Origin: Oscheius sp. JU75
Taxonomy: Eukaryota; Nematoda; Chromadorea; Rhabditida; Rhabditidae
DNA length: 64,000 bases
Reading direction: 5' to 3'
Assembly (NCBI GenBank): GCA_037178855.1
Contig: JASJZC010000005.1
Span: 3,348,001-3,412,000 of the forward strand
In this document: piece after piece, positions 47,802-61,492 of the stretch
Position numbering within the stretch: the stretch's first letter is position 1
Layout of the letters: every line of letters begins with the position of its first letter
Translations under genes and position numbers: made by a program
Notes under the pieces: generated by a model
The model's input: only the letters and a program-made list of their open reading frames with translations
Told to the model about the DNA's origin: nothing
The model's database searches: none

Positions 47802-48016
47802 GGTTAGCCAATTTTGTTTATTTTAGTTGGTTCCACATGAAGTTAGCTTGCGAATTCCATAAGAACAACTATTTTTCTCACCGTAAAGTTTCTTAATCGA
47901 TTGCGAAAGATCGCTCTTATCTTGTACGCGAGCAACAATTTATAAGTAGGGTGATGAGTTTCTTCTGTTTGACTCCAACCTCTAAGAGGAAAGCCTGTTG
48001 TATACTTTACGCAGAA

Positions 48017-48956
48017 TTAAGCCTCTGCTCTAAGCGTTATTTTTGATCGACTAATCTTCACAGTGCATGCTTCACATGTCATTTTAGTCTCAAAGCGCCT
48101 TGACAAGGGCGAGGCTCTATTTGTACAGGGAGACTCACAGAACGTGGCCATTTCGGGAAACGTTGGGGGCTGTCGACAGGCGAGCACGAATCCGAGCAAT
48201 GACAGAGTCTAAAATTGCGATTTTCACCATTGTTCAGTTCCAAACCAGTTGGTCCACCACCAACACGAAAGCTAACACATAGGGCCATCGAAGACGGCAT
48301 AGGCCGAGTTTGTAACTGCAATTAGATACGTACTTCCTTTCCAAAAAAGATTTACTTTTGTGATTCGCAGATTTCTCTCACTCTTGGATGCTCCCAGCCA
48401 TAGGGATATAACGCCGTTGCAGCCAGCATAGCTAGAACTAAAAACTTTTTCTAAACAACTGCGAAATGAGTGTTACAAGCAAATAGATGCATCCAGGAGC
48501 TAAGAAGAAAGACGTAACGATCACGGAGCAACACTAGCAACTGAAACATTTTAACAATCTCGCGTTTTCTCACTCACCATAATGGAAAACACTGCGAGAA
48601 AGCTAAGCACCGTTGCTGAAAGGACGAGGAAAGCAGAGACATCAAATGCTAGGCTGATGGATCGGACTCTGCTTCGATTAGTAGGATTAGTTGTAGCTAT
48701 TGCTAGCTTACCGGAACGGAGTCCATGGGCATTCGATGGCGGAACAGAAATCATAAAGACCAAAGTAGCCACCTTCATCATTACCAATCCAGGCAGGATG
48801 GAGAAGTACCAGAATTTGCAAAACTGCTGAATCCGATCAGTTTGAAACGGCAAAGAACAGCTTGAACGAACCGACACTGACGGCGAAAAGAACCCAAATG
48901 GCCCCGAGGGCTCTCCAGTGTTTCACGTAACTTGAATGGAATGCAAGTGAGTGCAT
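48017..48956 (-). CDS. LHFPL-family tetraspan membrane protein
   Basis: Seven exons split by very small introns (about 37-47 bp) rebuild a four-pass protein. It begins MHSLAFHSSYVKHWRALGAI at the ATG at 48954-48956, with TM1 (WVLFAVSVAVLQILVLL). The family signature HPAWIGNDEGGYFGLYDFC near 48770-48800 follows. TM2 is near 48590-48650 (FDVSAFLVLSATVLSFLAVF). The TM3 segment ends LAATALYPYGWEHPRVREIC, and TM4 is YKLGLCRLRWPYVLAFVLVV then LSLLGFVLACRQ. The PxWIG, YPxGW and GxCxxRW-like motifs match the LHFPL/TMHS family, which includes subunits of mechanotransduction and GABA-A receptor complexes in vertebrates. Order, spacing and phase at every junction support the model. The worm function is unknown. 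Confidence 0.82.
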
Positions 48957-49696
48957 CAAAGCCGAAGGTGTCAGTGATGACCGCCGGGGTCAGCAGCGCT
49001 GCTCAAACAATAGAAATCGTAGCGTGTCAACAGCTAGCCGACACTGTTAACATTTGAAGCCACTTCTCGGATCCCCGCAGTAGAGATGCTTGAACGGAGG
49101 CGGCCATCTTCTCTTGAGAAAACAAGTACTCAAAGAGAAAGAACTTGGAGTGAGCGTGTCGAAAAATAGCCAAAGAAAGATGTTCTCGTACTTTGAAAAT
49201 AAGCCAGATGTCTGTTATTAGCAAAGTTAGTCGCGACCTTGGACTCTTGGAACAAATCTTTTGCCAAAGAGAGTCGGTCGCTGTCTACCCTGGCCCCGAT
49301 TTCTAGATTAAATCTAATGACTAATAGGGCATGTCTTTTAGTAGGTCGAAGGACCTCCTTTTGGTCAACCAAGCAAACTTTTATGCACTGAGAACCTCAT
49401 TTTCCGTGTTTCATGGAAAGCACGTATCTTATCAATCCAATTTCTTATCTTTCATTGCCGCCGTATGTCTGCCCTTTATTTTGTCCTTCAACAGTTCATC
49501 GAATCTTGTATGTTTCTTTTGCTTCTTTGGCAGGCTCTTTCGCAAAACTTATTTCTTACCAGTTCTCGCCTATTTTTGCCTAGACGGGCACATTCAAATT
49601 ACTGCCTGGTTGACGTTCCTTTGTCTCGTGTTTTCTTATTCCAACCGTTTCCAATTTCTTTCTTTCATACTGAACTTTCAGGGCAAAATCGACGGC
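48957..49696. other. Divergent intergenic region ahead of adenosine kinase
   Basis: 740 bp. The half nearest adenosine kinase (about 49440-49680) is pyrimidine-rich and ends in TTTCAG at 49676-49681, 15 nt before the start codon, a likely trans-splice acceptor. No supported ORF. Confidence 0.5.
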
Positions 49697-51008
<1,312 letters not shown>

Positions 51009-51251
51009 GTCTACTGTGATTTGTCTCTCAAAGGTTCTAGACTCTAATTTTTTTCGGTTGTTTTTCTAGTGCGAATCATGTGCCTTTTGAATATAGGAAC
51101 CAAGTATATGTTGAAAATCATTCCAATTGTTGCCTTTTACAGTTTTTAAGTTCAAAGTAAAAGATTGGGCCTTGAACTTCTCTAGTCCCTCTACTGTACT
51201 AACAATGAAATATCGCTAAACTTGGTTGAACACGATCCAAAGCGCCTGCAG

Positions 51252-52492
51252 ATGGATGATGAACACGACGGTTTCGGTCCAACCCCAATGGATCATCCGC
51301 CTCTGGAAGAAGAGAACGAAGAGGGTGACGAACTGGAGGATGTCACTCCCCAAGTCCCGAATCATTTACTCCCAATGAACAAACGGGTCATTTTGGATCA
51401 GGAGCGGTTTCTACCGATTGGTCAGTATGATTTTTTTTATTATCAGATCCTACTTCAGCCAATATTTCGCGAATAATGAAGCGTCTGCTACCTTCATCTG
51501 GGAAGGTGGCCAAAGAAGCAAAAGAATGTGTGCAGGAATGTGTCTCCGAGTTCATTTCCTTCCTTACGAGTGAAGCTTGCGACCGATGCAAAGAGGTAGT
51601 GTTTTGCAATTCCAGTTTTATCTGTACAACTGCAGGAGAAAAGAAAGACGATAAGTGCGGACGATTTAATGAAATCGCTCATTAACATGGGGTTCGATGA
51701 ATACGTCGAGCCGATGGAGATTTTTATGCGCAGGTTTCTTTTGTCTTGTTCACAATTCTCCCTTCTTATCGTTTCAGATATCGTGAAATTAACAGAATAC
51801 CCCCTCGTCCGCCATTTGCTCATTCGACTGCCCCAACTTATCCTTCTTCGGTGGCAGTACACGCCAATCCGACTCTTTCTCAGCCAATTGGTATTCTTCC
51901 ATTTGTTCGCTTCATTCATTTGGTTCTTCAGCTTTAACTCTTCCCCAATCTCGTCCCACAGTCGTTCCTTCTATATGTCATGTTCAAATGGCTACCAATT
52001 CGAACGTCACTTCGCCAGTTCAGATCTCTTCTTCCTCCAAGACATTCTCTACAGTTTGTTATACTCTTTCTTTGCGTAATTTTCCTCAGATGTCTGCTCC
52101 GCAAGAGACGTCACAGCCTCAATCGTTCACTGTCGTGTCCGCTCAACCAGCCAATGGTAATCCACCACCGAATTCCCTTGAACCTCTTCAACTGATGGTG
52201 GATCCGCAGACAAACCAGCATTATATGGTTGTCGACAGTCAGCTCTTTGTTCCATTCGAAAGCAAAAACATTTTTAGATGCCGATGGATCTCGGGAACTT
52301 CGTCCAGTGCAACTGGTCACAGGCGATATGACTCCATTTGATGGCCCATCAACTTCGAGTACTCCTCCTCAATTTGCTGTGCAGTCTCCGGTAGAACAGG
52401 AAAAGCCCTTCACGACCCCCGGTCCAATAAAGACGCCTGCTCGATCTGAGAAGTTCACATCAGCTCCATACTCGAAGAGTAAACGCCATTAA
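51252..52492 (+). CDS. nfyb-1: NF-YB, CCAAT-binding factor subunit B
   Basis: The histone-fold core is unmistakable: [20 protein letters not shown], then [40 protein letters not shown] and [15 protein letters not shown], spread over four short exons at about 51400-51780. The acidic N-terminus starts [15 protein letters not shown]. The C-terminal half is Ser/Thr/Pro/Gln-rich ([20 protein letters not shown]), fitting an activation region, and ends at 52492. NF-YB pairs with NF-YC, and the dimer recruits NF-YA to bind CCAAT boxes. It is longer than the plant or yeast protein because of the tail. It is convergent with the KAT6 gene, stops 186 bp apart. Confidence 0.93.
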
Positions 52493-52678
52493 TCCATGTT
52501 GCATCTCATCCTCTGTCATACCTTTGATAAAGTTCATAATTTTTCCAAAAAAAAATATCGCGGTACATTAACGACAAGCACCGAAGGGCAAAATAAATGT
52601 GACTTTGGAAGAAGTGGAGCATCGAAAAGACTAATGTAGTAAACCCGCATTCAAACAAAATACCGTTTAGGGGGAACA

Positions 52679-55600
52679 TTACTTGTGGTAGCCGAAAAAC
52701 TGATTTGGGTGGCATTGGAAGGAATTCAAGGGGAATGATGGGGGAAATTGGTTTGGAGTGTTGTTGAAAGCTGCCGGATTCGGATAGACGTTTCTGTAGG
52801 CATTCTGCATCATGCCATTGACTCCGTTCGGATAGTTCGGGTACATCATTGCCGCCGGAGGCATCATATTAGGCAGGAAGACTCTTTGTTCGTCTGCTCT
52901 TTCCATTCCAGTTGATCCGTTCGTTTTTGTGTAGTTAGGAGTGTAATTCTGCCAGAAAGTATTTCCCGGAGGATAAGCAGTGGGATCGAATCCGCCGTAA
53001 GTACCAGGAGCTGTAGGATAGGTCCCGGGGTACTGCGACTGCATGTACGGATTCAAGGGATTCATCTGCATCGGGAACTGCGCCTGGTGGACAGCAGCAA
53101 ATTGTTGTTGTTGTTGTTGCTGAATGACCAAGCTTTACCATTTTCTTGTCTGAAACTAACCAGTTGATGAGCCTGTTGCTGCTGTTGTGTTCTTTTCGAT
53201 CTGGAGCTCTCACCGCTTCTTTTCGAAGAAGTTGGAGCGTCGATTGAGGCCCGAAGCGGCTGAACTGCCCCGGGAATCTGGACAGGGCCTTGTGGACTTC
53301 CGAACGGACCGGCAGAATGACGAAGAGGAGTGGCTGGATTTGAGAGTGGTGCCGGAGGTGCCCAGCCCTGATCAATGGTAGCATTTGGTGGAACTCCATG
53401 TACCGAAGAGACCGAACCAGGTTGAAGTCCTGGACTCATGAAGGACTGTTGCATCTCGGGAGTGGTGTGATTGGGCATCTGTCCACTGGAAGGAACACTT
53501 CCCGGAGTTGTGTTCTGTTTTAGAGAACCGGGATACGTGTTCTGTGGGGTCTGGGCAAGCATTGAAGTAGAACTGGACGGTTCCATTATTGACTGAGCCG
53601 AGGTGTCAAAGGAGTTCATCTGAATAAAGTCAGTCACTATTTTAGGAACTCTTCTTACAGTTTCCTCGTCTATCTTTTTGATCGGGGCTCTTGGAGGCTG
53701 ATCCATTGCTGCCAACTGTCTCTGTTCTTCCGTCAACGGGACCATTGGAGGCTTGTCCGGATCTGGTTCAGCGTCAATCGTGTCTGCCACAACGGGAGAG
53801 AGTTGAGGCGGAGCGTCATCGTCGTCACTATTATAGCCGCCGGCAGCTGTCAAAATTGGAGGTGTATCGTTGTGACTTTCGTTGGGAAGAATAGGAGGAG
53901 CCTCGTCACTAGATGCTCCACTAACTGCCTGCAGTTGTGGAGGACGATCACTTTCGACCGATGCTGCTCTACTTCTGAAACTTATGGAATATATTTGACC
54001 CTCTTCAACTTTGCTACAGTGTATTGAAGAAAAGAAGCACCCACCTGGAACTTATCTCCTCGTCGTCAGGGATGCCTCCCATGTTCATGATCAACTGCTG
54101 CTGTTGATGATGGATCAGACTGTCTGTTATAGGTGTGCTACAGCGAGACATTCTTGTCAGAGGAGTATGGGGACGACTAATGCTGAAACAGAGATTTTCT
54201 TGTATTCATACTGTGCTCTTACCTTGAATCAGTGACTGGACTCCGAACAGGACTTCTGGTTGGAGTAGACAACGAGGTAGACCGATGGTCGCGCGCAATT
54301 CTGCTTCTAGAAAGAGAATGAGAGGTAGGAGTTGAGGTGGAAGGCGCCTGGTCACAGAAGGAGGAAAGAGCTGGTCGATACTAAAAGTCTGACTACAAAA
54401 CTTTGGTCTGGGTAACATACCTCATCAACATCGTCGAACGTTCTCCCGCCTCCCGGAGTAGATGGATCGTCTTGTCTCATTGGAACGGTAGCTGAAGAGG
54501 CAGCCGAATCACATCGAGGAAATGAAGTTGACTCTCCAGCTGCGGTATCAACAGTCCCGTAATTTGGAGGAAAAACCTAAAAGTGGTCGTATTTTAGAAG
54601 TCAAATAAAGAATACTTTTCCAGGACTTTTCCCAGACTTCTTAGCTGGCGGTCGTCTCTTTCGAGGAGGTGGAAGACCTTTCCCTTTTTGTGGTTTACCC
54701 TTCTTGCCCTTGCTTCCTCCAAGTGAATAAGACGTGTCCTTGTCATCTGTATCAACATTGTTACCGCAACAAACAATATACCCTACCATCGGAAGAGAGC
54801 GAGCTGGCAGAACTGCGATCATCGTCCTCGTAGATCCCTTTTCCTCTATTGGCACGTCTCGTAAAGGTAGCGGAAGTCGAGGCCGAGTTGTTTGTCTGAC
54901 GACCGATCAGTCCAGTGTTTTCAGCTTTCTTCTTTTCGGAACCAGAGTCAGGACTCTCGAAAAGAGCGTCATTTGGTTCTGAGCGCTGTTTGAATGTTGG
55001 TCAAAAAGGTCTAACCTTTAGAGATAGGTTTGACCTCGTCGTCGGAACTGAGAGAGTCAGACGAAGAAGGCGGGTGCTCTTTCCTGTTCACGAGAGTCAA
55101 CTTTCTTCGAGCGGCCTTCTTTTTGAACGACTTTGGCGTACCGCTACCCTAAATCCTTCTTTGATAAGAGGACTAAGAGAACACGAACCTTTTTGATAGT
55201 GCTTCCCACGGCGGCAATAGAAACCCCAGATGGTGTGCTCCCGACGTTAGCCGTGCATGGGCTGCGATGGGGGGTCGCGAGCCGAACGGGGGAGCGCACG
55301 GGAAAATCCTTCGACGGAGAATATTGGACTGGAGTCCATTTCAGCGAGGTCTCTATCAGCCAGATCCTATTTCTGTCTGATCTCGTCAGCTTGTGATGGG
55401 CTTCTACTGTCGACCAGTTCACAGCCAATTCCATCCTGATGTCACTTTTTAGTTGTTTACATATGAACTATTACCCGTCAGGACCTCTTTGAAACCACTC
55501 CAGATTGTCGAGAGTTTCCACAACGTCATGCAGAGCTATCCCGGTCCCATTGGCAATCTCTGAACATCAGGAAAATATGGAAAACTGAAGAAGTATCCAA

Positions 55601-58273
55601 CCTTGAAGAGACATCTTCTTCAGTTTCTCCATGTTCGCGTAGATCCACTCCAAAATGGCTGACTTCCAGTAGCTGGCATAGCTGACTCTTCCCGCATTCG
55701 AAAGAGGACGTTCCGGAGTACCCAGACGACCAGCCTTTCTCGAAAGGAGATAGCCTGAAAACAAAGTGTACAGACCCTGGAGAGTGACATACTGAAATCG
55801 ATAAGGAATCGTCCAAAGCCCGATTTCTGATAGCATGGGAGAGTGACGATACAGGACAGATTCCAATTCTGATTGTTGTACTTTTCCTGGAATGAAATTG
55901 CTTGTTAAATGGGAGCCGACACATACCTTTGAGAAATAACCGACAATATTATTTCCGTACTGATCATTCTTAGTCACAATGTAGAAGAGAAACGGTTCGA
56001 CGTCGTAGTAAAGTGTCTTGTGGTCGATGAACAGCTTGGCAATCAGGCACAGATTCTGGCAATACTCACTGAAACAGATTTTTGGGAACAGCATGAATGG
56101 ATAGATACCTCGAAATGTTTCCGTCTACTTCGAAAACCGACGTCTTGTTGTGACGGTAGATTTCATTTCCGGGTGGGCAACGTACAGTACACTTCTCCTG
56201 AAATTCGGTTCACCACCTGTTGGGAAGACTGGAATAGAACTAGTCGAGCTTCAACCCTTACAAGAAGTAACAAACTAGTTGTTTGCAGTTCAAATCGAAG
56301 TCAAAAGGCCCAAACAATTCGAGAAGGAAAAATGTTCGCGAATTTCTGTGAGGAGAGTTGGCTACTGGTGAGTATACTTGTTCGACTTGACTCGACTCGA
56401 CTTTCGACTCGAATCCCAAGTATACTGGCGTGTGAGGTAGATTCAGATCTCAGAAAGATACTCTCAAGATTCTCTAACCGTTAAAACCAACCCTGTGATG
56501 TTCAATAGCCGAGGCAGTCTTCTTGTACTTGAGACAGAACTCGCAAATATGTAGAACAGGATTGGAGGCAAACTCCTGTGGGAATGGCGAACTATACCAT
56601 GTCTTCATCTGCTTGCTGCCTAAAATATTTAATCAATTTTGAGATCACTATGAGTCGATACCAAGAACAATCGAACGGGGCCAATGGGGTTCTTTCCTCG
56701 GATCGTCCTTGTCTACCAACTTTTTGATGGCCTCATCTATTCCAGCCTGGGCATCCTTTCGAGCCTTTTCGGATCTGGCAATGGCTTCATCGTCAACCTG
56801 TACTTTCTTTTAAACAGTTTTAAAATAATGACTTACAGGTACTTCTCCATTCTTCAAAAAGGTCTCCCAGTTAACATTTTCCTTCTCACGAATATTGGGA
56901 GAACTGACATCAGTTCTGAAAGTAGATTTGATTAACCAGATAAAACAAAGGCAAAATGAAATAGAACCAACGTTTTGCGTTTCTTCCGCTGACTCATGTC
57001 GACTGCGGGGGGCGGCGAAATCTGGAAAAAGACATTGGTAATTCGTTACAGATGGGCGCGAAAATCACGCGTGGGGGGAGGGGCGGCAGCAGAACATACA
57101 CACGCTGGTCGACCGAGAGAGACAGCGACGCTTGATAAGTCCGGCCAATAGTTGCGGAAAAACGAAAACATTCGATATCAACAGGGGCTGATAAGCGGAA
57201 AACACTAGCGCAGTATTTAACTCTTCCAGAAAAAATGGAAACAACATGAGATTGAATCAATACCATGTTTTGTGGGCACACTCACCTCTAGATAACTGTC
57301 GTCAGCTGGCTCCTGTTTTGGCACTCTCAACCTCGTCGACTTCTTCGTTCCTCTATTGGAAGCAGTGTCTGTATCTGAGGAGGTTCGTGCCTAAATCAAC
57401 CATTCTCTAGTAAGGACAGAAAACTACAGCATCATCTACGGGAGAGCCGAAAAGAGCTGCGCTAGCGCTGTTTTGGGTCTTTCTCGTTCCGACGACCTTC
57501 TTAAGATCTTCCCCCTTTCGGCTCTTCATCTAAACGACTACGTTCTACCTTGAAATCTCTCGACTCTCACCTTTTTTGGCACACTGCCAGACGATGCTCC
57601 GCCAATCTCCTCGCTGTCGACTGTTCCCGACTCACCTGCAAAAATGGTCGATATGTCACCGCCTAAATGGGAGAGACAAACGTAAAGCTCTGGAAAATAA
57701 CGAAAGAGATGAACGCATATTTGTTGGGACTCGCTGATCAATAACGCAACATCCACCAATTGACCCATCACTATTGTTAGCACGCAACCAATACGATCGC
57801 GCGGATTTATGCTCACGAGTGTCTTCTATCACGCGAACCTGGGAAGAAGAATCCGTCTACTCGCGACGGTCTTCGGTGTGTTCTCTTCTCCGATGTGGCA
57901 CTGAAGTAGGGAGACAGAGAGTCCATCAACTTCTCACAGATTCTTCTTGCCGGTGATACAACTGGAGCTAAATTTGGATTTAGAGAGAGGGAATGGCTAC
58001 AATTGCTACCGTCTGATGTGTCCCCGTCGTCGCAGTTTGTATCAATCGTCAGAGGCTTCTAAACTTTGATAATTTGTGTTCTTTCATAATACTTACCATG
58101 TCTTGAGATCTCGCGGGCTTCTCCTCTGAACTCTCCTCTTTTGTCTCGTCTTCCTCACCAAACTTCTTTGGTGCAACTCTTCTCCTCCCGCCACCAGAAG
58201 GTGTGAAAAACGTAGAGAGACTGTCGTGTAGATGCTTTAACTCATCGTGGTTCTTGTTCTGCTTCCTAAACAT
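52679..58273 (-). CDS. lsy-12: MYST histone acetyltransferase, KAT6 (MOZ/MORF, LSY-12) type
   Basis: Large multi-exon gene. The MYST domain runs from about 56600 to 55400. It has a C2HC zinc finger ([19 protein letters not shown], then [15 protein letters not shown]), the autoacetylated lysine context [15 protein letters not shown] and the catalytic cysteine in SCIVTLP. The acetyl-CoA loop [14 protein letters not shown] and the catalytic glutamate in [17 protein letters not shown] follow. The N-terminal part holds two short related motifs, [18 protein letters not shown] and [20 protein letters not shown], as in KAT6 proteins upstream of the catalytic domain. The C-terminal third is acidic, Pro-rich and then Gln/Asn/Met/Tyr-rich with CAG-type glutamine runs near 53110 and 53180. 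I see no PHD fingers. The start at 58273 ([13 protein letters not shown]) is in frame; an ATG at 58406 begins another frame. KAT6 enzymes acetylate histone H3 in chromatin. Confidence 0.9.
53105..53200 (-). repeat. Polyglutamine-coding triplet repeats in the KAT6 gene
   Basis: Two short runs of CAA/CAG codons, at about 53102-53122 and 53175-53190, on either side of a small intron. Mixed codons suggest moderate stability. Confidence 0.7.
56380..56415. repeat. Short ACTCG tandem repeat in a KAT6 intron
   Basis: Imperfect GACTCGACTCGACTTTCGACTCG repeat units within the roughly 280-bp intron that interrupts the zinc finger region. Confidence 0.5.
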
Positions 58274-58406
58274 CCAATTGCTGTATCTGCCGCAAGAAAG
58301 CAGACTTTTCAGGACTCTTCTCCTTGCTCCTGTCCTCGTTGCGTCTGCTCCCGGAGCACTCCTTCGGCGCTTCCTGCCGATCGGGGACGGTACGAACACG
58401 AGCCAT

Positions 58407-59068
58407 TCGCTAGGACATATGTCGTCTGAACCGGTCGATATTCAACTGTGCACAGAGAATTGGCAGAAAAGGGAGAGAAATGTCAAGCGGCGGACGATCG
58501 ATGGTCATTTGCGAAAACAAAAATTCGGGGAGAGGCAGCACTTTCCGGCTCAGAATGTAAACATATCGAGAAAGTTTATCGATTCACAATAACCGTTGGC
58601 GCCTCGTTTTTGGGGAGAATCATCGGTGAGCGGAAGAGTACAAAGGAGGTCGCGCGCTACACGAAACCGCAACTTGTCATTGATCCCACTTTTGTTTAGA
58701 ATACCGGGGAGGTCTAATCATACCCTAGTCGTTCATTCATAACTAGATTGTTGACTTCCAAAAATAACCTAATTTCTAACTGTCAATAATTTTGTCATCG
58801 TGAGTAAGATTCGGCGAAAAATATCAGAAAGAGCAATAAGTTGTTTTGGCTATAATTGGCGATGGGAGTGCTCTGAGAGACTTTGTTGTCGACAGCCAGC
58901 TGGCCTGGAGCCAAAACGTGGTAAAAGAAGGCGTCTGCAAGGATAAAAACAGAGTGAGAGCGGCCCTCTGGCAGAGACGCAGAGGACAGACTGAGTGCAG
59001 GGGGAAGATGTTTCCTTTTAGTTTGGCACTGACAGAGATATGTACAAAGACATGAGACAACAAACAGA
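58407..59068. other. Intergenic region between KAT6 and LET-653-like genes
   Basis: About 660 bp. It holds the KAT6 5' region and the 3' flank of the ZP gene. No recognisable PHD-finger exon or other gene is visible. Confidence 0.5.
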
Positions 59069-61492
59069 TCAGAAAAGGCCACTTGTAGCGTAGTAGCGAA
59101 GCTGCTCTTCGGAATTGACCACCACGAGCCGTCGTTTCACAACATGGTCCCCTCCCAGCTCCAGCAGTTGCTGCTCTACTGAAACTGCCTTCAATTGAAT
59201 AGGAGAGTCAAGTACCTGTGTGGGGTGGTCGCAACAGTGCCGATGGGGAAATTCCAATCTGTCTGGCCAGGTTCGGGTCCTGTTCCAGAGCTTCTCTTAT
59301 TTGTTCGAGTGATAGTCCTCGTTTCAGTCGATCCTCTCGTGGACAGCCTTCAACTGATGGACAGTTAGCTACTGGACACGCTCCGAAGGGGCAGACTCTC
59401 ACCAGACAAGAGTACTGAACCTGGGGAGTCGTCTGGTACCGGAACGATTCCACAGTCACCTGAAATGTCATAGAACTCATAGAATGGGACTACAAATACT
59501 TTGATTCCGTAGTCTGACTTTTTTGGAGGACAGACAAGACCGACAAGATCAGCTGGACACGAGTCCTTTATGATGGGGAGAGGCTCCTTCTCCCAGTCAT
59601 ACTTGGGATCAATTGGCTCGACTTGACATCCCAGAACGGACATGTACTCGGAAGGAATCGGGTAGTGAGGGATGAAGGAGAGGGTGATTTTCGATCCAAC
59701 CACGACTACATCTACTGGTCGACCATCCTTGTAAATGTCAAAGTTGATGGGTGTCTTCATGTTCTTCGTCAGGAGTCCGTCCATGACAGGACTGGTAGGA
59801 GAACCAGTGGTCTTTGTCGATGAAACCGATCGAGTAGTGGTAAGAGGAGCTGTGGTGGTCTTCCCAGTGGTTGTCTTCTGTGTAGTAGTCACAGCTCTAT
59901 TTTACAAGTGTTTTTATTCAGATTCTAAGCTCACCTAGTCGTGCTTGTGGTTGGTCTAGCAGTTGTAGTTGTTCTTTGTGTTGTAACGGTTGTGGTTGTA
60001 AGTGGAGGAGTCTGTCTAGCTGTGGTCTTCACTGATGGGATTGTGGAAATCTTGGGGGTAGTTACAGGAACTGTCTTTGTGGTTGTAGTCGTTTGTCTGT
60101 AAAGAACGGACACAGGTTAGATTATTTGATGGCGTTAGCAAAAGCGAGTGTTAGCTCCCCAGAACAAAGGCCGACCCGTTAGTAGCAGACTCCTCCTCGG
60201 TCCAAACAAAAACCGTCTGTTCGTTTAAAACTTGCTTCGTCGTCGGAAGGACTGATTCTTTGGCCAGCATGGAGAACAAGGCATGAGCTGATGCTTCCAT
60301 CTCCTTTCTGGGTTTCCTCTCACCATAACTTGTCGAGTTGAACTCACGTTTGACTGGGAGCAGCATCGTGTTTGGCTGCCAAAAGAGGCGTGGTACTCTT
60401 GGTCTTGAGAGGGCATTTCGCCTGATAGGTGAGGTCGTCCGGAGTGATAAAGTAGAGAGGCTCGACTCCGTCCGTCGACAGAACAACCTCCAAAATCATA
60501 TCGTCTCCCTAGGTTTGATGTCTATTTGTTCTAAAGTAAAAACCTTAGAGCGAATGCTGTCACTGCAGTTTTTGCTGACTGTGGGACTGGGGAAGAAGAG
60601 TTCGAATTCGGATTGCTGCTTCGGCTCAATACGACAAGTGAAGAAGTCGTAGAGACCATAGAGAGCTCCAGTGTAGGGAACCTTGCTGTGTACTTTGACC
60701 ACGACTCCGTCATTCTTACACTTGTGCTCGAAAGAGAAGGTCTCGGACACTGAAAGTATAGGGTCAGACAGACAGTGGCGCCAAGCTGATGACGATGACC
60801 TACTTACAATTGAAACAGTTGTTTTCGTAGTAGTCGATTCGGAAGTTCGGATTGTTGTTCAGACGGACAGCTGTGGGTTTAGTCAATTGAGAATTGGCCG
60901 AGAGATGACATCCACCGTCGGTACGATTGAAAGAAATACTCCTACATGGGAAAGAACTCTCTTCTAGACATTCGGAAAGGCACTCTTCCAGAGAGTGCTT
61001 CTTCGAGACACGAATAACTTCAGAAGCATCCATGAATCGGTCCGACAAGTACGTAAAGGCATAGTCACTGCTACAGCGTCGCGTTGCTAAAAAAAATCTA
61101 GTTTAGACGGACACTGAACCCACAGTTGAGACAGTACTTCCAGTAGAACGAATAACGATCGTCTGCCTCCACATAACCGTCGACATTTTGCAGTTGATGA
61201 GGTTGGAAGACGTCACAGTGATGGGAGAAACCATCTGGTGATGGATGATGGTTCAGGGCAGCACACTCGAGTTTTCTTCCTACAAAACTTTAGAATTATT
61301 AAAGTAAACAAGTATACCAGGAACTTGAGGATCTTCTCCCAAGGAACAGGCACTCTGACAAGCTCGAATGGAGAGACGAGAACTAGCGACAGCTTGAAAG
61401 TTCAACTTGACTCTGGGCCATCGAACAAAGTATGAGTTGCAGCGAGAAGCAGACTCGATCGAGCCCAAAAAGAGGAAGATCAGCCAGACCAT
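59069..61492 (-). CDS. let-653: LET-653-like secreted PAN / mucin / ZP-domain protein
   Basis: The start at 61492 follows TTTCAG by 5 nt and encodes a signal peptide (MVWLIFLFLGSIESA). Two PAN/Apple domains follow: about 61450-61100 (CNSYFVRWPRVKLNFQAVAS; CAALNHHPSPDGFSHHC) and about 61085-60800 (CSSDYAFTYLSDRFMDASEV; CRSISFNRTDGGCHL). Next is a ZP-N-like half (FEHKCKNDGVVVKVHSKVPY; DFFTCRIEPKQQSEFE). A Thr-rich mucin segment of about 80 residues follows at about 60100-59810, then a ZP-C-like half (DGRPVDVVVVGSKITLSFIP; CLVRVCPFGACPVANCP). The tail has a basic site (HVVKRRLVVV) and ends YYATSGLF without a transmembrane segment. PAN, PAN, mucin and ZP with no membrane anchor resembles LET-653, an apical matrix protein of tubular epithelia. 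Orthology is inferred from architecture. Confidence 0.8.

Noticed and set aside
49130-49372. Minus-strand ORF upstream of the LHFPL gene as extra N-terminal exons
   Set aside because: It begins at TTG and has no hydrophobic or conserved sequence; an in-frame stop lies between it and the LHFPL ATG at 48956.
59931-60113. Thr-rich ACA/ACC repeats as a microsatellite array
   Set aside because: The repeats keep the reading frame of the ZP gene and vary at third positions, so they are a coding mucin segment rather than a simple repeat.
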